Shown here in pieces: positions 1 through 7,999 of a DNA stretch of 64,000 nt; the stretch's first letter is position 1, and the number at the start of each line of letters is the position of its first letter. The DNA is from JAFMPW01 sp041743085 (GTDB lineage: Bacteria > Bacteroidota > Bacteroidia > Flavobacteriales > Flavobacteriaceae), in assembly GCA_041743085.1 (NCBI GenBank), contig JBGTNL010000029.1, positions 1 through 64,000 of the forward strand. Direction: 5' to 3'. Both the position numbers and the translations under genes were made by a program. Under the pieces are notes generated by a model, which was not told where the DNA came from, did not search any database, and worked only from the letters and a program-made list of their open reading frames with translations.

Positions 1-62
1 TAAAATCATTTATCTTTATCCATAAGCGAAAGCATTTACTGAATAATTATATCGTAAGAAGT

Positions 63-1874
63 TCACAAATCGTCAACACGAAGAGTGAATATTAGCAGAA
101 GTAGCGCTATGTCTGGGATAGTAGAACAAGGTTCGAATCCCGCATTCCTGAAATATTCAAAATTATTTTTCAAACTTTTGCTTAACTCGTTCTCAGAATT
201 CCCTGACTTTAAATATTGTCTATATAGCTCAATCGCTTTGGTGAAATCACCCTTAAAGAGATACGAGTGAGCTAAGTTTTTTACCAGTGATGAGTCTGAA
301 GGTTCGTTGGCCAAACCCTTCGATAAAAAGCCAATCGCTTTGTCGTAATTTTTAGTATCCAGTAAATGACGACCCAAAATACCCAATTGCCCGGGTCTCG
401 GTTTCAGTGTATCTAAAGTGGTTATCTTTTGTCCAGTTGCACGCAGCCGGCCATTAATCGTATTCGAATAACCGGTTACCGTCCCGGCCTTATCGAAAGT
501 AAAAGTCTTTGTGCCCCCTAATTCGATGTTGCGAAAATCGGTTGACGACGTAAAATACATTTTGCTGCTGATGCCATCGGTCCACAAGTAAAGCCCGTCT
601 TTTTCTTTTTTTATTTCTGACAAAAATCCGTCTAGTATATATTCGCCGATGTACTTTGAGGTGAGTGTATCGTTTACTGGTACAGTGGTTATTTGCTCGG
701 GCTTTGAAAAACCTTCCCAGTTGTATACCAGCGCTATGCTGTTGAGTAACTCCAGTAAAACGTGACCATCTTCGGAATTCACAAACAAAGCCACTCCTTT
801 TCCATTGGTGAGTCCGCCAAGGAAATAACCCGTGAATCCCTCGTTACTCGCCGAATGAACAAAGTATTTCTCGCCATTCCTGTCCTGTATGTATGTGCCC
901 AACGCGACATCATACTTGTAGGGCGTTAAATGCAATTTCACCATTTCTTGGTTCAAAACTTTTGATGATTTTCCCTGGTAGGCCTGCTGCATTTCAAGAA
1001 TGTATTTGCATATATCTGTGGGTGTAGTCCATAATCCGGCTGCAGCTTTTTCCGGGTATACAAAATACTTTCCCGGCACTTCATTGCCGTTGGTTTTATA
1101 TCCTGTTGCGAGATTTTTGCTTTGGGCGACTGAAGGAGGCTGACTAAAAGAACTGTTGTTCATTCCCAGTGGCCGGAATATATGCTCATACATATATTCC
1201 TCATATCGTTGCTTCGTAATATCGATAAGCATTTGTTGCGTTATAAGGATGCCGCCGCCGGAATAGCGGGGTTCTATACCCGGCTCTGTTACCGATCGTA
1301 CGGCTTCTGTATTGGAAGGTGCCCGGCCGTCCAGAATATTGGTTACCGATGCGATTGCACTATCCCTGTGGTAACCAGGAAAACCATGAATCCCCAAGCC
1401 TGCGGTGTGGCTGAGCAACTGGGCGGTTGTAATTTTCTTGCCATGGGACACGGTGTCATAAGGGAATTTCCAGTTGACCAGGTACTGGTTAATGTCCTGA
1501 TAGAGATCCAGCGTTCCCTGCTGCGCCAGCTGTAAGATACCAACGGCGTTTAGTGATTTACTGATCGATCCGGGTTCAAACATCGTATTAGCAGTTACTT
1601 TCCTGCCTTCTTTTTTGTCAGCATAGCCATACCCTTTGGCCCACACAACCTGGTAATTGTCAATAACGGCGACACTTAATCCCGCCACGTTGTAATGCTT
1701 CATCCTTTCAGCAAGGGTATACAGTTTACCGTCGATAACCATGCCTCCTGATAGGGTGGTTTCCACCCGGGCGATCTGTTTGTTTACGGCTTTAGAATAA
1801 CGCTGTTGTGCGGTGACGGCTGCAAGGCAATGGAACATTAGGATTGCTACGCTGATTTTTCTCATAATTGACAA
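63..1874 (-). CDS. Secreted class C beta-lactamase-like serine hydrolase with C-terminal TPR segment
   Basis: A probable signal peptide (residues 4-22, ending TAQQ) precedes a beta-lactamase/penicillin-binding-protein fold. The nucleophile motif S-x-x-K is at about residues 103-106 (GSISKS), and a YSG triad near residue 203 sits where class C enzymes have YxN. The HSASNEGFTG stretch could supply the third motif. The last 100 residues hold a TPR-like helix pair (GRHLLDTKNYDKAIGFLSKG and DFTKAIELYRQYL). Such proteins hydrolyse peptide or ester substrates in the periplasm; the exact substrate cannot be told. Two starts are possible, at 1874 (MSIMRK) or 1865 (MRK); the second gives the more typical leader. 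The reading frame runs about 30 codons past the TPR into unconserved-looking sequence. The gene is downstream of, and co-directional with, the Reg_prop remnant. Confidence 0.85.
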   Translation of the reverse strand: MSIMRKISVAILMFHCLAAVTAQQRYSKAVNKQIARVETTLSGGMVIDGKLYTLAERMKHYNVAGLSVAVIDNYQVVWAKGYGYADKKEGRKVTANTMFEPGSISKSLNAVGILQLAQQGTLDLYQDINQYLVNWKFPYDTVSHGKKITTAQLLSHTAGLGIHGFPGYHRDSAIASVTNILDGRAPSNTEAVRSVTEPGIEPRYSGGGILITQQMLIDITKQRYEEYMYEHIFRPLGMNNSSFSQPPSVAQSKNLATGYKTNGNEVPGKYFVYPEKAAAGLWTTPTDICKYILEMQQAYQGKSSKVLNQEMVKLHLTPYKYDVALGTYIQDRNGEKYFVHSASNEGFTGYFLGGLTNGKGVALFVNSEDGHVLLELLNSIALVYNWEGFSKPEQITTVPVNDTLTSKYIGEYILDGFLSEIKKEKDGLYLWTDGISSKMYFTSSTDFRNIELGGTKTFTFDKAGTVTGYSNTINGRLRATGQKITTLDTLKPRPGQLGILGRHLLDTKNYDKAIGFLSKGLANEPSDSSLVKNLAHSYLFKGDFTKAIELYRQYLKSGNSENELSKSLKNNFEYFRNAGFEPCSTIPDIALLLLIFTLRVDDL

Positions 1875-1889
1875 ACGATTTTAAATTAG

Positions 1890-2062
1890 CTATACACATT
1901 ATTTCTGTTGCAGTGGACATTTTATTGTACAAGGACTTTGCATCATAACGTAAAAGTGCCCAGACGTTCCCATTAGGATTTACCGCACCAGTAGTCCAGA
2001 TGTTTCCTTTTTTATCTTCGATTATTGAATAAGCCCCCCCTCTGCGACACCTTAGTAAGGTT
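1890..2062 (-). pseudogene. Remnant of a Reg_prop (two-component regulator propeller) protein
   Basis: The minus-strand translation reads GGAYSIIEDKKGNIW, then WALLRYDAKSL and a TEIMC stretch. This resembles the propeller blades and C-terminal part of the intact Reg_prop lipoprotein at 2727-3698 (its DKKGNVL and LFDEQSLSDKKPHVTII segments). No start codon or leader is preserved. The frame runs into the 5' end of the serine hydrolase gene, and upstream it is cut by unrelated sequence containing a CCCTGAGCGAAG repeat. It is best read as the tail of a second, deleted Reg_prop gene. Confidence 0.6.
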
Positions 2063-2070
2063 CTGCCACT

Positions 2071-2090
2071 TGCCCTGAGCGAAGCCAAAG
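2071..2090. repeat. Interspersed TGCCCTGAGCGAAG-type repeat
   Basis: The block TGCCCTGAGCGAAG followed by CCAAAG is almost the same as the block at 38379-38398 next to the tRNA-Pro gene, with a more divergent copy at 38488-38507. It lies exactly at the boundary where the Reg_prop remnant is truncated, suggesting an old repeat-mediated rearrangement. Confidence 0.5.
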
Positions 2091-2127
2091 TGCTAAGTCG
2101 GGCTTGCACAAAAAAAGTCTTTGAATA

Positions 2128-2700
2128 CTAACGGACTTTATCGAATACGGTCTTCCAGGAACGCTCGCCGCCGAATAAGGTTGATTTTGCATTGGCCTGA
2201 ACAGAAATAGTCTTGCCATCATTGCTCAACTTCCAAACCTCTGTTACGTAAACAAATTGTTGTTTCTGAGTATTTATACTAACAGGAACGGCAGTCATCA
2301 GGTGTACAATTGAGTTAACAGTCATAGTTTGTCCATCAGCTGACAACTTTACGGTAAACTTCTTTCCTCTTTCCCGGCCATGATTAATTTCGCTTTCTTT
2401 ACCGTCGAAGGCCAGTTTCTCCTGGCTTGGAGCCAGCGCTGCGCCAGGAGACGGATTTGGTACTTCTATGGTTAGAAAATCTGCCTGCTCTGCTATTTTC
2501 ATTGTTTTAGAGAGCATACGATCACCCTCATCATATGAGCAAACAATATTTCCGCCCATACTTATCGACTCTTTGGATTTCCATTCGCCAGAAAAGTTAG
2601 CGCGATGAACGCCATTTTTTTGTTGGGCCTGTACGGCAAAATTGAGTACTCCTGCGAGTATAATGATCAGGCTGTACAAAACATTCCTTTTATTTTTCAT
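2128..2700 (-). CDS. Small secreted protein of unknown function
   Basis: A 190-residue protein with a clear signal peptide (residues 1-25, cleavage near VQAQQ). The mature part is polar and beta-rich, with a FSGEWKSKES motif near its start and repeated phrases such as TMTVNSIVHLM and KTISVQANAKST. That layout resembles small lipocalin-like or DUF-type periplasmic proteins whose first strand carries a G-x-W. No catalytic motif is seen. It lies 27 bp downstream of the Reg_prop lipoprotein gene on the same strand and may be cotranscribed with it. I do not recognise a named family. Confidence 0.75.
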   Translation of the reverse strand: MKNKRNVLYSLIIILAGVLNFAVQAQQKNGVHRANFSGEWKSKESISMGGNIVCSYDEGDRMLSKTMKIAEQADFLTIEVPNPSPGAALAPSQEKLAFDGKESEINHGRERGKKFTVKLSADGQTMTVNSIVHLMTAVPVSINTQKQQFVYVTEVWKLSNDGKTISVQANAKSTLFGGERSWKTVFDKVR

Positions 2701-2726
2701 ATCCTATTAGAATTAATTTAGCGAAT

Positions 2727-3698
2727 TTACTTTGACATCGTGAGGGTCTTTCCATCATAACTATAACGGTCAGTTCCAATCCAAATACTTCCATCATCAG
2801 CCCCTAACATCCCAAAAGGCAGATTTCTACGCCCTTCATATTTTGTCTTTATTATTGTTACATGTGGCTTTTTATCAGACAATGACTGTTCATCAAAAAG
2901 AAAAATAGGGCCACCTATACTAGTCAGGACATTTCCCTTTTTATCTTTGATTATAACACCAGCACCCACCTGATCAATTTGGGTAAAGGCACTGCCGTCA
3001 TAGCGCCAAAGCCCATCGGCACCGAACCAGATATTGTCTTTTTTGTCTTTTATTATAGCCCATACGTTCCTGAAAGTTTTGCCGTCTTTATCGGTAAGAG
3101 TGGTAAATGTTTTTCCATCATAAATGGTTATATCACCCCGTGTGCCAAACCAAATTCTCCCCGTTTTGTCTTGAACGATAGCATGAACATCATTATTGGT
3201 CAAGCCATCCCTGGTTCTAAAATTTCGAAACGATTTCCCATCATAACGGCTCACTCCTCCTCCAGTGCCAAGCCAAATAATGCCAGCTTTATCTTCATAA
3301 ATAGGCATAACCGAATTATTTGCAAGCCCATCCCGAGTTGTAAAATTTTGAAAGGATTTCCCATCGTAATAATAAGCACCTGAGCCATAGGTACCGAACC
3401 AAAAATTTCCTTTTCTATCTTCTAAAATAGAAAAAATGGGGACTGAGATCAGTTTACCTGTGATATTAGTAAACGATTTTCCATCGTATCGATAAACACC
3501 ATCATCTGCTGCAAACCAAATGTTCCCATTTCTATCTTGCTTGATATCCCAAACGTTTGTAGTGATTGAGTCTTTGATTTCGGACTTGATAGCTATCGGG
3601 TTAATATTTTCTTTTGGTACCTTCGTTTGGTTTTGTCCACAAGAGGTGTGAAAAACAAACATCAAGAATAAAGTATGGACGAGAAAGTATTTTATCAT
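2727..3698 (-). CDS. Reg_prop beta-propeller lipoprotein
   Basis: The leader ends in a lipobox-like FHTSCGQ, so it is probably a lipoprotein. The mature chain consists of repeated blades with the Reg_prop signature, e.g. IKQDRNGNIWFAADDGVYRY, DGKSFTNITGK, EDRKGNFWFGTYGSGAYYYD, EDKAGIIWLGTGGGVSRYDG and QDKTGRIWFGTRGD. Seven or more blades are spread over residues 50-323. In hybrid two-component systems this propeller senses extracellular ligands, but here there is no kinase or DNA-binding domain, so the protein is a stand-alone propeller. It is divergent from the membrane winged-helix regulator at 3817, with 118 bp between the starts, so the two may be functionally linked. Confidence 0.88.
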   Translation of the reverse strand: MIKYFLVHTLFLMFVFHTSCGQNQTKVPKENINPIAIKSEIKDSITTNVWDIKQDRNGNIWFAADDGVYRYDGKSFTNITGKLISVPIFSILEDRKGNFWFGTYGSGAYYYDGKSFQNFTTRDGLANNSVMPIYEDKAGIIWLGTGGGVSRYDGKSFRNFRTRDGLTNNDVHAIVQDKTGRIWFGTRGDITIYDGKTFTTLTDKDGKTFRNVWAIIKDKKDNIWFGADGLWRYDGSAFTQIDQVGAGVIIKDKKGNVLTSIGGPIFLFDEQSLSDKKPHVTIIKTKYEGRRNLPFGMLGADDGSIWIGTDRYSYDGKTLTMSK

Positions 3699-3816
3699 TT
3701 TATCGTTTTTATTACCTTACAATTATTTGATTCAGCGAATCTACTTTGATATCTTCCGTCAGAAGGATCCTGATTGTAAATAAAAATGTAACCTTTGTAA
3801 ATAAATCGTAAATAGT

Positions 3817-4695
3817 ATGTCTAACAGCCGAAATCTCTTCTCCGGGAAACGCAAATACCTGTTCGGATTGATATTAATTTCGTTTATTTCAGTAATCTGC
3901 GTGGCTTTCAGTATGGAGGATGGTGACGATTTCAATATCTCCAGAAGGGAAGTTTTACTCCGCCGGATCGGACATGAACTACTTTTACAGTCGGGCGACA
4001 ATACTTCAAGAGTGCTTCCGATAAAAAAGATAGCCGAAAATGAATACCAGATCAGGTTCGAGAATGATCTTACTTTTCAACCGGATTCCCTGGTAAATAC
4101 TACCAGGCGTTTGTTGGCCAAAGACCCACTAACGCGTGACTATGTAGTTAATGTTCTTAACTGTGGCAACTCAAGTATAGCCTATGGTTACGCTATATCG
4201 CAAAATAAAAAAGAGGATATTGTAGCATGCATCGGAAGAGAACAGCCCAGAGCATGTTACATGATCAATATTAAATTCAAACCGATAGGAATAATAATAG
4301 CAAAGAATGGATATATTCTGGGCAGTCTTCCACTTTTAGCTTTTGTGGGTTTTATTTTTTTGAGATCAGTTAAAGCGCGAAAATCCTTATCTGCCAATAT
4401 GTTCACTTTGGGCTCGGTGTTATTCGATGCGAAGAATCGGAAGCTGATAATAAACGAAAAAATTATAAACTTGACCAGAACTGAAACACGAGTACTACAG
4501 AGCTTCGCATTGTTTCCTAACGAAACTATTGAGAGAAGCCAGTTGCAAAAGGAGATATGGGAAGATGAAGGTGTTATTGTAGGGCGTAGTCTGGATATGT
4601 TCATATCAAAACTCAGAAAAAAACTGGAAGTTGATCCGAATCTCAAAATTGTTGTTATACGCGGAAAAGGATATAAGCTTAAAATTAGTTCTTAA
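3817..4695 (+). CDS. Membrane-anchored winged-helix transcriptional regulator (ToxR-like, reversed layout)
   Basis: This 292-residue protein has one membrane helix at residues 13-32 (YLFGLILISFISVICVAFSM), a periplasmic region of about 130 residues containing three cysteines (NCGN, ACIG and RACY), a second membrane helix near 168-188, and then a cytoplasmic OmpR/PhoB-type winged helix (residues about 195-292). The DNA-binding signature is LTRTETRVLQSFALFPNE, SRSLDMFISKLRKKL and VIRGKGYKL. ToxR and CadC place the winged helix at the N-terminus; here it is at the C-terminus behind two helices. It probably senses an envelope signal and regulates nearby genes such as the divergent Reg_prop lipoprotein gene. 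No kinase or receiver domain is present. Confidence 0.85.
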   Translation: MSNSRNLFSGKRKYLFGLILISFISVICVAFSMEDGDDFNISRREVLLRRIGHELLLQSGDNTSRVLPIKKIAENEYQIRFENDLTFQPDSLVNTTRRLLAKDPLTRDYVVNVLNCGNSSIAYGYAISQNKKEDIVACIGREQPRACYMINIKFKPIGIIIAKNGYILGSLPLLAFVGFIFLRSVKARKSLSANMFTLGSVLFDAKNRKLIINEKIINLTRTETRVLQSFALFPNETIERSQLQKEIWEDEGVIVGRSLDMFISKLRKKLEVDPNLKIVVIRGKGYKLKISS

Positions 4696-4913
4696 GAAGA
4701 ATCTCTTCGGCTAGAAACCAATACTATGAGACTTCTTTGGAATTTGTAAAACTTTATAGGGAACTGCTAATAAAGAGAATCAAACTTAAGAAGTATATAG
4801 AAAATTGCTGGCACAATAAAATTCAAGATTTTTTTTGGCTGTTTAAGTAGTTCCGGTAGTATAAGAAATTTCTTTTCCCAAATCTTACCTCAAAACTTTG
4901 CGCGTGGATCCTG

Positions 4914-4980
4914 TCCGGTTTTTGTAGCGATTCCGGCAGATTAGCGCCTGTCCGCCTTTGGCGGATCAGCAAAAACCGGA
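4914..4980. other. Nested hairpins at the 3' side of the mobilization genes
   Basis: A perfect 11-bp inverted repeat (TCCGGTTTTTG at 4914-4924, CAAAAACCGGA at 4970-4980) encloses a second hairpin with 6-bp arms (TCCGCC-TTT-GGCGGA, 4951-4965). It lies immediately downstream of the mobilization operon, so a terminator is likely. An element end or transfer-related structure is also possible because the mobile element appears to stop near here. Confidence 0.5.
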
Positions 4981-4991
4981 TAGGGTGCAAC

Positions 4992-5459
4992 CTACTCTCG
5001 ATTTGGCACGCTATCTTGTTTTTTTTTCCACTTCTCAAAATCTTTAAAGATGATTGGATGGTCGTCGAAATAGCCCCTTGCCCTGCCAAGGCCTTCTTGC
5101 TTGCTTTTCAGAACCGCTCTCTCCATTTTCTGCTCGTAGTTGATAAAATAGTAGCCGAGATAACTGAATGCAATGGTATTTGCAAACATGACGATATATA
5201 GCATTATGCCCTCCCATTTGGGGGTCCATCTTGATTTTTCTATTTTTTTGAGGACTTCCTCAATGCGATTTTCATAGGAATCAACCATACCCTTTTGCGA
5301 CTTTAAGAATTCCCGCAATTGAAATTCCATGTGCGATGTGTCTCCCTGTATTTTCAGGTCATTGAACTTTTCGGAAAGTTCTTCCAGTTTGCCGATGGAA
5401 CTGTTGAACCCTGATATTTCTTGGGTAAGCACCTCCATGATTTCGTCCAGCTTTGCCAT
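4992..5459 (-). CDS. Mobilization-operon coiled-coil membrane protein
   Basis: The start chosen is the ATG at 5459 (MAKLDEIMEVL), just after the relaxase stop; an upstream ATG at 5486 would overlap the relaxase. The first 90 residues are strongly helical and coiled-coil-like (FNSSIGKLEELSEKFNDLK and a YENRIEEVLKKIEKS stretch). One membrane helix follows (IMLYIVMFANTIAFSYLGYY), and the tail is charged. Proteins of this layout commonly follow MobC and relaxase genes in Bacteroidota mobilizable elements, where their role is unclear; one idea is linking the relaxosome to the membrane. No enzyme motif is visible. Confidence 0.7.
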   Translation of the reverse strand: MAKLDEIMEVLTQEISGFNSSIGKLEELSEKFNDLKIQGDTSHMEFQLREFLKSQKGMVDSYENRIEEVLKKIEKSRWTPKWEGIMLYIVMFANTIAFSYLGYYFINYEQKMERAVLKSKQEGLGRARGYFDDHPIIFKDFEKWKKKQDSVPNRE

Positions 5460-5463
5460 ACTA

Positions 5464-6333
5464 TTATATTTCCATTCCCAATCCAATCGATTTTTTGACG
5501 GCCAATTTGAAGGCCTTCTTCGCTAGGTTCGCCGCCAAGTTCGGCGATACCCCTACGGTCTTTCCAAGCAGGTTCATTGTATTGTCCTTAGCTATTTTTT
5601 GGGCTACCGTTCTCTCAAACCCTATCTGCTCAGCTATGCGTCCCATGGACATTGAGCGGTGAACATGGCTTCCTTTTAGGCTTTCTCCTTTGTACTCGAA
5701 ACGAAACCCCTGAAGTCGGTTCTGCTTGTTGATACTTGGTATCACTTCTACTTTATTCTGTTTCATATATTTGATATACTGGTCAAAATCCTTCGGTCTC
5801 ATCTCCGTTATGACCTTTTCATGTATCCCCTTGATCTCTGCCCGTATATCTTTTACCTTCTCCAATTTTTGTTGTTGGACTTCCCTGACCGTTGTCAGGC
5901 CCATTTGCCTTGCCACATTTTCTGCGGCGAGTTGGCTCCGTTTTCCGATATAGTTGTCCTTATAGGCTTTTCCTTGAAAGCTTATCCGGTTCACGTACAA
6001 ATGGATATGTACGTGGCTCATGTTCCGATGCACGAATGCAATGGCCTGTCGCTCCTGTAGTTTCATTTCCTTGACGAATCGTTCCGTTATTTCCCTTAGT
6101 TCCTTTTGCTTCAATTCCCGGCCATCCTCTATGGTGGGGCTTAACACAAAACTCAGCGTGTTCTTTTTGCATTTATGGTTTTGCAATTGTATGATTTTGA
6201 ATTCCTGGGTAATCTCCTTTGGGTTGTCCCCGGACAGATGCTGCCGATAGACCACTTCTGCTTCCTTTTCTTGGTCCCATCCATAGCCCATGGAAGCCCC
6301 TGTATGCGATATGGATTTTCCCAGGCCTATCAT
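5464..6333 (-). CDS. Relaxase / mobilization nuclease (MobA/VirD2-like, Bacteroidota MobB type)
   Basis: The 289-residue protein carries the metal-binding HxHxxxNR signature (HVHIHLYVNRI, about residues 106-116). An N-terminal tyrosine in SMGYGWDQ is the likely nucleophile that attaches to DNA at the nic site. The helical second half (EKVITEMRPKDFDQYIKYMK, then YKGESLKGSHVHRSMS) matches relaxases of small mobilizable elements. The enzyme nicks oriT and pilots the strand through a helper conjugation system. Its ATG overlaps the stop of the upstream MobC gene (ATGA), showing translational coupling. The element has no conjugation pore genes in this window, so it depends on a helper. Confidence 0.88.
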   Translation of the reverse strand: MIGLGKSISHTGASMGYGWDQEKEAEVVYRQHLSGDNPKEITQEFKIIQLQNHKCKKNTLSFVLSPTIEDGRELKQKELREITERFVKEMKLQERQAIAFVHRNMSHVHIHLYVNRISFQGKAYKDNYIGKRSQLAAENVARQMGLTTVREVQQQKLEKVKDIRAEIKGIHEKVITEMRPKDFDQYIKYMKQNKVEVIPSINKQNRLQGFRFEYKGESLKGSHVHRSMSMGRIAEQIGFERTVAQKIAKDNTMNLLGKTVGVSPNLAANLAKKAFKLAVKKSIGLGMEI

Positions 6334-6626
6334 TTTCTGAAACTTAAAAGGTGTTTGCGTATCTCATTTGCCAATTGCACCACTTCATCGGCCAATTTTG
6401 GGTTGCGTTTTCGGTACATGTTGCCGATGCGCTTAAAGTTGCTCTCGTACTTGGTCAACATCTTGTACATCTCTATTTGTTCTTTGGTAAGACGCTCAAT
6501 AATCCTATCGTCAAAAGCCGCACGGCGACAATATTCGCTTATGGAAAGTCCGCTCCTATCGGCCTTAACCCTGAGCAGTTTCTTCTCATAAATGGAACAC
6601 CTGAACTGTACGAACTCTTTTTTCAC
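6330..6626 (-). CDS. mobC: MobC-like relaxosome accessory protein
   Basis: A 98-residue basic protein starting at GTG (6626); no in-frame ATG is available upstream. The N-terminus VQFRCSIYEKKLLRVKADRS, then GLSISEYCRRAAF, is a ribbon-helix-helix arrangement typical of Bacteroidota MobC proteins, which bind oriT and help the relaxase open the strands. The rest (EQIEMYKMLTKYESNFKRIG and ELADEVVQLANEIRKHL-like helices) matches the family. The stop overlaps the relaxase start. An inverted repeat at 6754-6783, just upstream, is the obvious candidate binding site. Confidence 0.8.
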   Translation of the reverse strand: MKKEFVQFRCSIYEKKLLRVKADRSGLSISEYCRRAAFDDRIIERLTKEQIEMYKMLTKYESNFKRIGNMYRKRNPKLADEVVQLANEIRKHLLSFRK

Positions 6627-6893
6627 TTTTAATATTTCTATGGTCTATCACAAATAGATTTTAAAATCATCATGACCAAAACCCTCTTTTCAATCATACA
6701 TCGAAAACTCAATTACCAGTTCCTATTCTTTTGCGACCCATCGGGAGCAAAAGCGAGATTTGTCATGACAATGACACATCTCGAAATAACTACTTACTAT
6801 TAATAATTGAGTAATATTTTCATTTTTAGTATTTCGGTATTCATATATAATTCTTAATCATTTTCTCGATTAAAAATTGGTATCGGTATTGAA
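6627..6893. other. Intergenic region upstream of the mob operon, oriT candidate
   Basis: About 270 bp without a gene. It is AT-rich and includes the near-palindrome annotated separately and a preceding GCGACCCATCGGGAGC stretch. Being next to the MobC/relaxase start, it is the natural place for oriT. Confidence 0.45.
6754..6783. promoter_or_regulatory. Inverted repeat, candidate oriT nic region or MobC operator
   Basis: The arms CGAGATTTGTCAT (6754-6766) and ATGACACATCTCG (6771-6783) pair over 13 bp with one mismatch and a 4-bp GACA centre. It lies 128 bp upstream of the mobC start in an otherwise gene-free stretch. A ribbon-helix-helix protein such as MobC would be expected to bind such a site. 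Confidence 0.5.
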
Positions 6894-7187
6894 TTATTTT
6901 TTCTTTTTAGGAGTAAATTTTTTATCGAATTGCCTATCCAAATAATCATCGGATAGATTCGGTTCGCCCAATAGCCAGGCATCGATAATGTCCTTGTCGA
7001 AGAATTTTTGGCGGATGTGCTTGTTACCGCCCATGGGAATCAATCGCAATTGGGTGAGTTTGTAGATCTTGCTTTTTGAGAGTCCCGTATAGGCTACAAG
7101 ATCATCCACGTTCATCACTTTTTTCTGATGGGAAAGAAGCCCCTTGATATCCTTTAGGAGTTCTATCATATCTTTTTCAGTTTCCAT
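6894..7187 (-). CDS. Excisionase-like helix-turn-helix protein
   Basis: The start is taken at the ATG at 7187 (METEKDMIEL), because the extension to 7226 has unconserved-looking sequence. The protein has a coiled N-terminal helix and then a MerR/excisionase-type HTH: VDDLVAYTGLSKSKIYKLTQ, followed by a wing (GGNKHIRQKFFDKDIIDAWL). Proteins of this type in Bacteroidota mobile elements act as excisionases or as regulators of mobilization genes. It sits between the mob operon and the membrane protein gene, all on the minus strand. Confidence 0.75.
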   Translation of the reverse strand: METEKDMIELLKDIKGLLSHQKKVMNVDDLVAYTGLSKSKIYKLTQLRLIPMGGNKHIRQKFFDKDIIDAWLLGEPNLSDDYLDRQFDKKFTPKKKK

Positions 7188-7306
7188 AATTACAAGCTTT
7201 AAAAGCAGCCTTAAAAGCGGCTGCATGTGTTACAAATGTGCGATGCAATGTAAATGGATGAAAGCAGATGGAAGGGCAAAAAGGGGAAATCTCCCCCTAA
7301 GATTTT

Positions 7307-7999
7307 TTAAATATCCCCCAAAAAGTCGAAGAACGAGTCTATAAGTTCTTCAGTTTCTCTTGTTAAGGGGTTTTTATTATAACTTTTTGAAAGCTTCTTA
7401 GCGGAAATCAACTCGCCTTTATTGTAGATTTTCTCGGAGCGTTCAAAAGTTGATAGATGTAGTCCTCTTTTGAACGGCTTGAATTTTTCCAATATGTACT
7501 TCAGCTCGGCCTGTGTACAGTTAAAATGCAGAACGGATTCATGGTCATCGAAATCGTAGACGAGCACGTTATAGAAATGTTCGAACTGGTTCAGGTTTTC
7601 ATCCAAGAATTCATAGCTCGTCAATGAATTATATATCCTCCTAAGGATATGCACGTTAAAATCCATATTGAAACCGACAAGTCTCATGGGAGTAACCTTG
7701 TATTGTTTTCTTAGTTTGTCCTTATAGGCATCCGATATTAAAACACTGAATACAACAACGGCGAACAGAACTATCGGAATAAGCGCAAGCCATAATTTTC
7801 CATAATCCCTGTAAAGGTCGAATGACATGTAAAAAAAGAATATCCCGAAAAGAACCAACACAGCTATAAGATTGTTTTTCCCCCTTTTCATAAAGGTGGC
7901 ATAATCCTCGTTGACCTTGGCTTTCTTTTCGTTAAGGGCCACCAGCCAATCCGCGATATTGTCGATTATCTTTTTCACTATCCTAATGCTTGATTTCAA
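7307..7999 (-). CDS. Two-helix membrane protein of unknown function, mobile-element associated
   Basis: A 230-residue protein whose N-terminal 50 residues are charged and helical, followed by two adjacent membrane segments (NLIAVLVLFGIFFFYMSF and LWLALIPIVLFAVVVFSVLI, about residues 47-90). A cytoplasmic C-terminal domain of about 130 residues contains LTSYEFLDENLNQFEHFYN and an FNCTQAELKYILEKF stretch. I do not recognise the family. Because the gene is inside the element, on the same strand as the mob genes, it may be a mobilization or maintenance accessory. Confidence 0.65.
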   Translation of the reverse strand: MKSSIRIVKKIIDNIADWLVALNEKKAKVNEDYATFMKRGKNNLIAVLVLFGIFFFYMSFDLYRDYGKLWLALIPIVLFAVVVFSVLISDAYKDKLRKQYKVTPMRLVGFNMDFNVHILRRIYNSLTSYEFLDENLNQFEHFYNVLVYDFDDHESVLHFNCTQAELKYILEKFKPFKRGLHLSTFERSEKIYNKGELISAKKLSKSYNKNPLTRETEELIDSFFDFLGDI

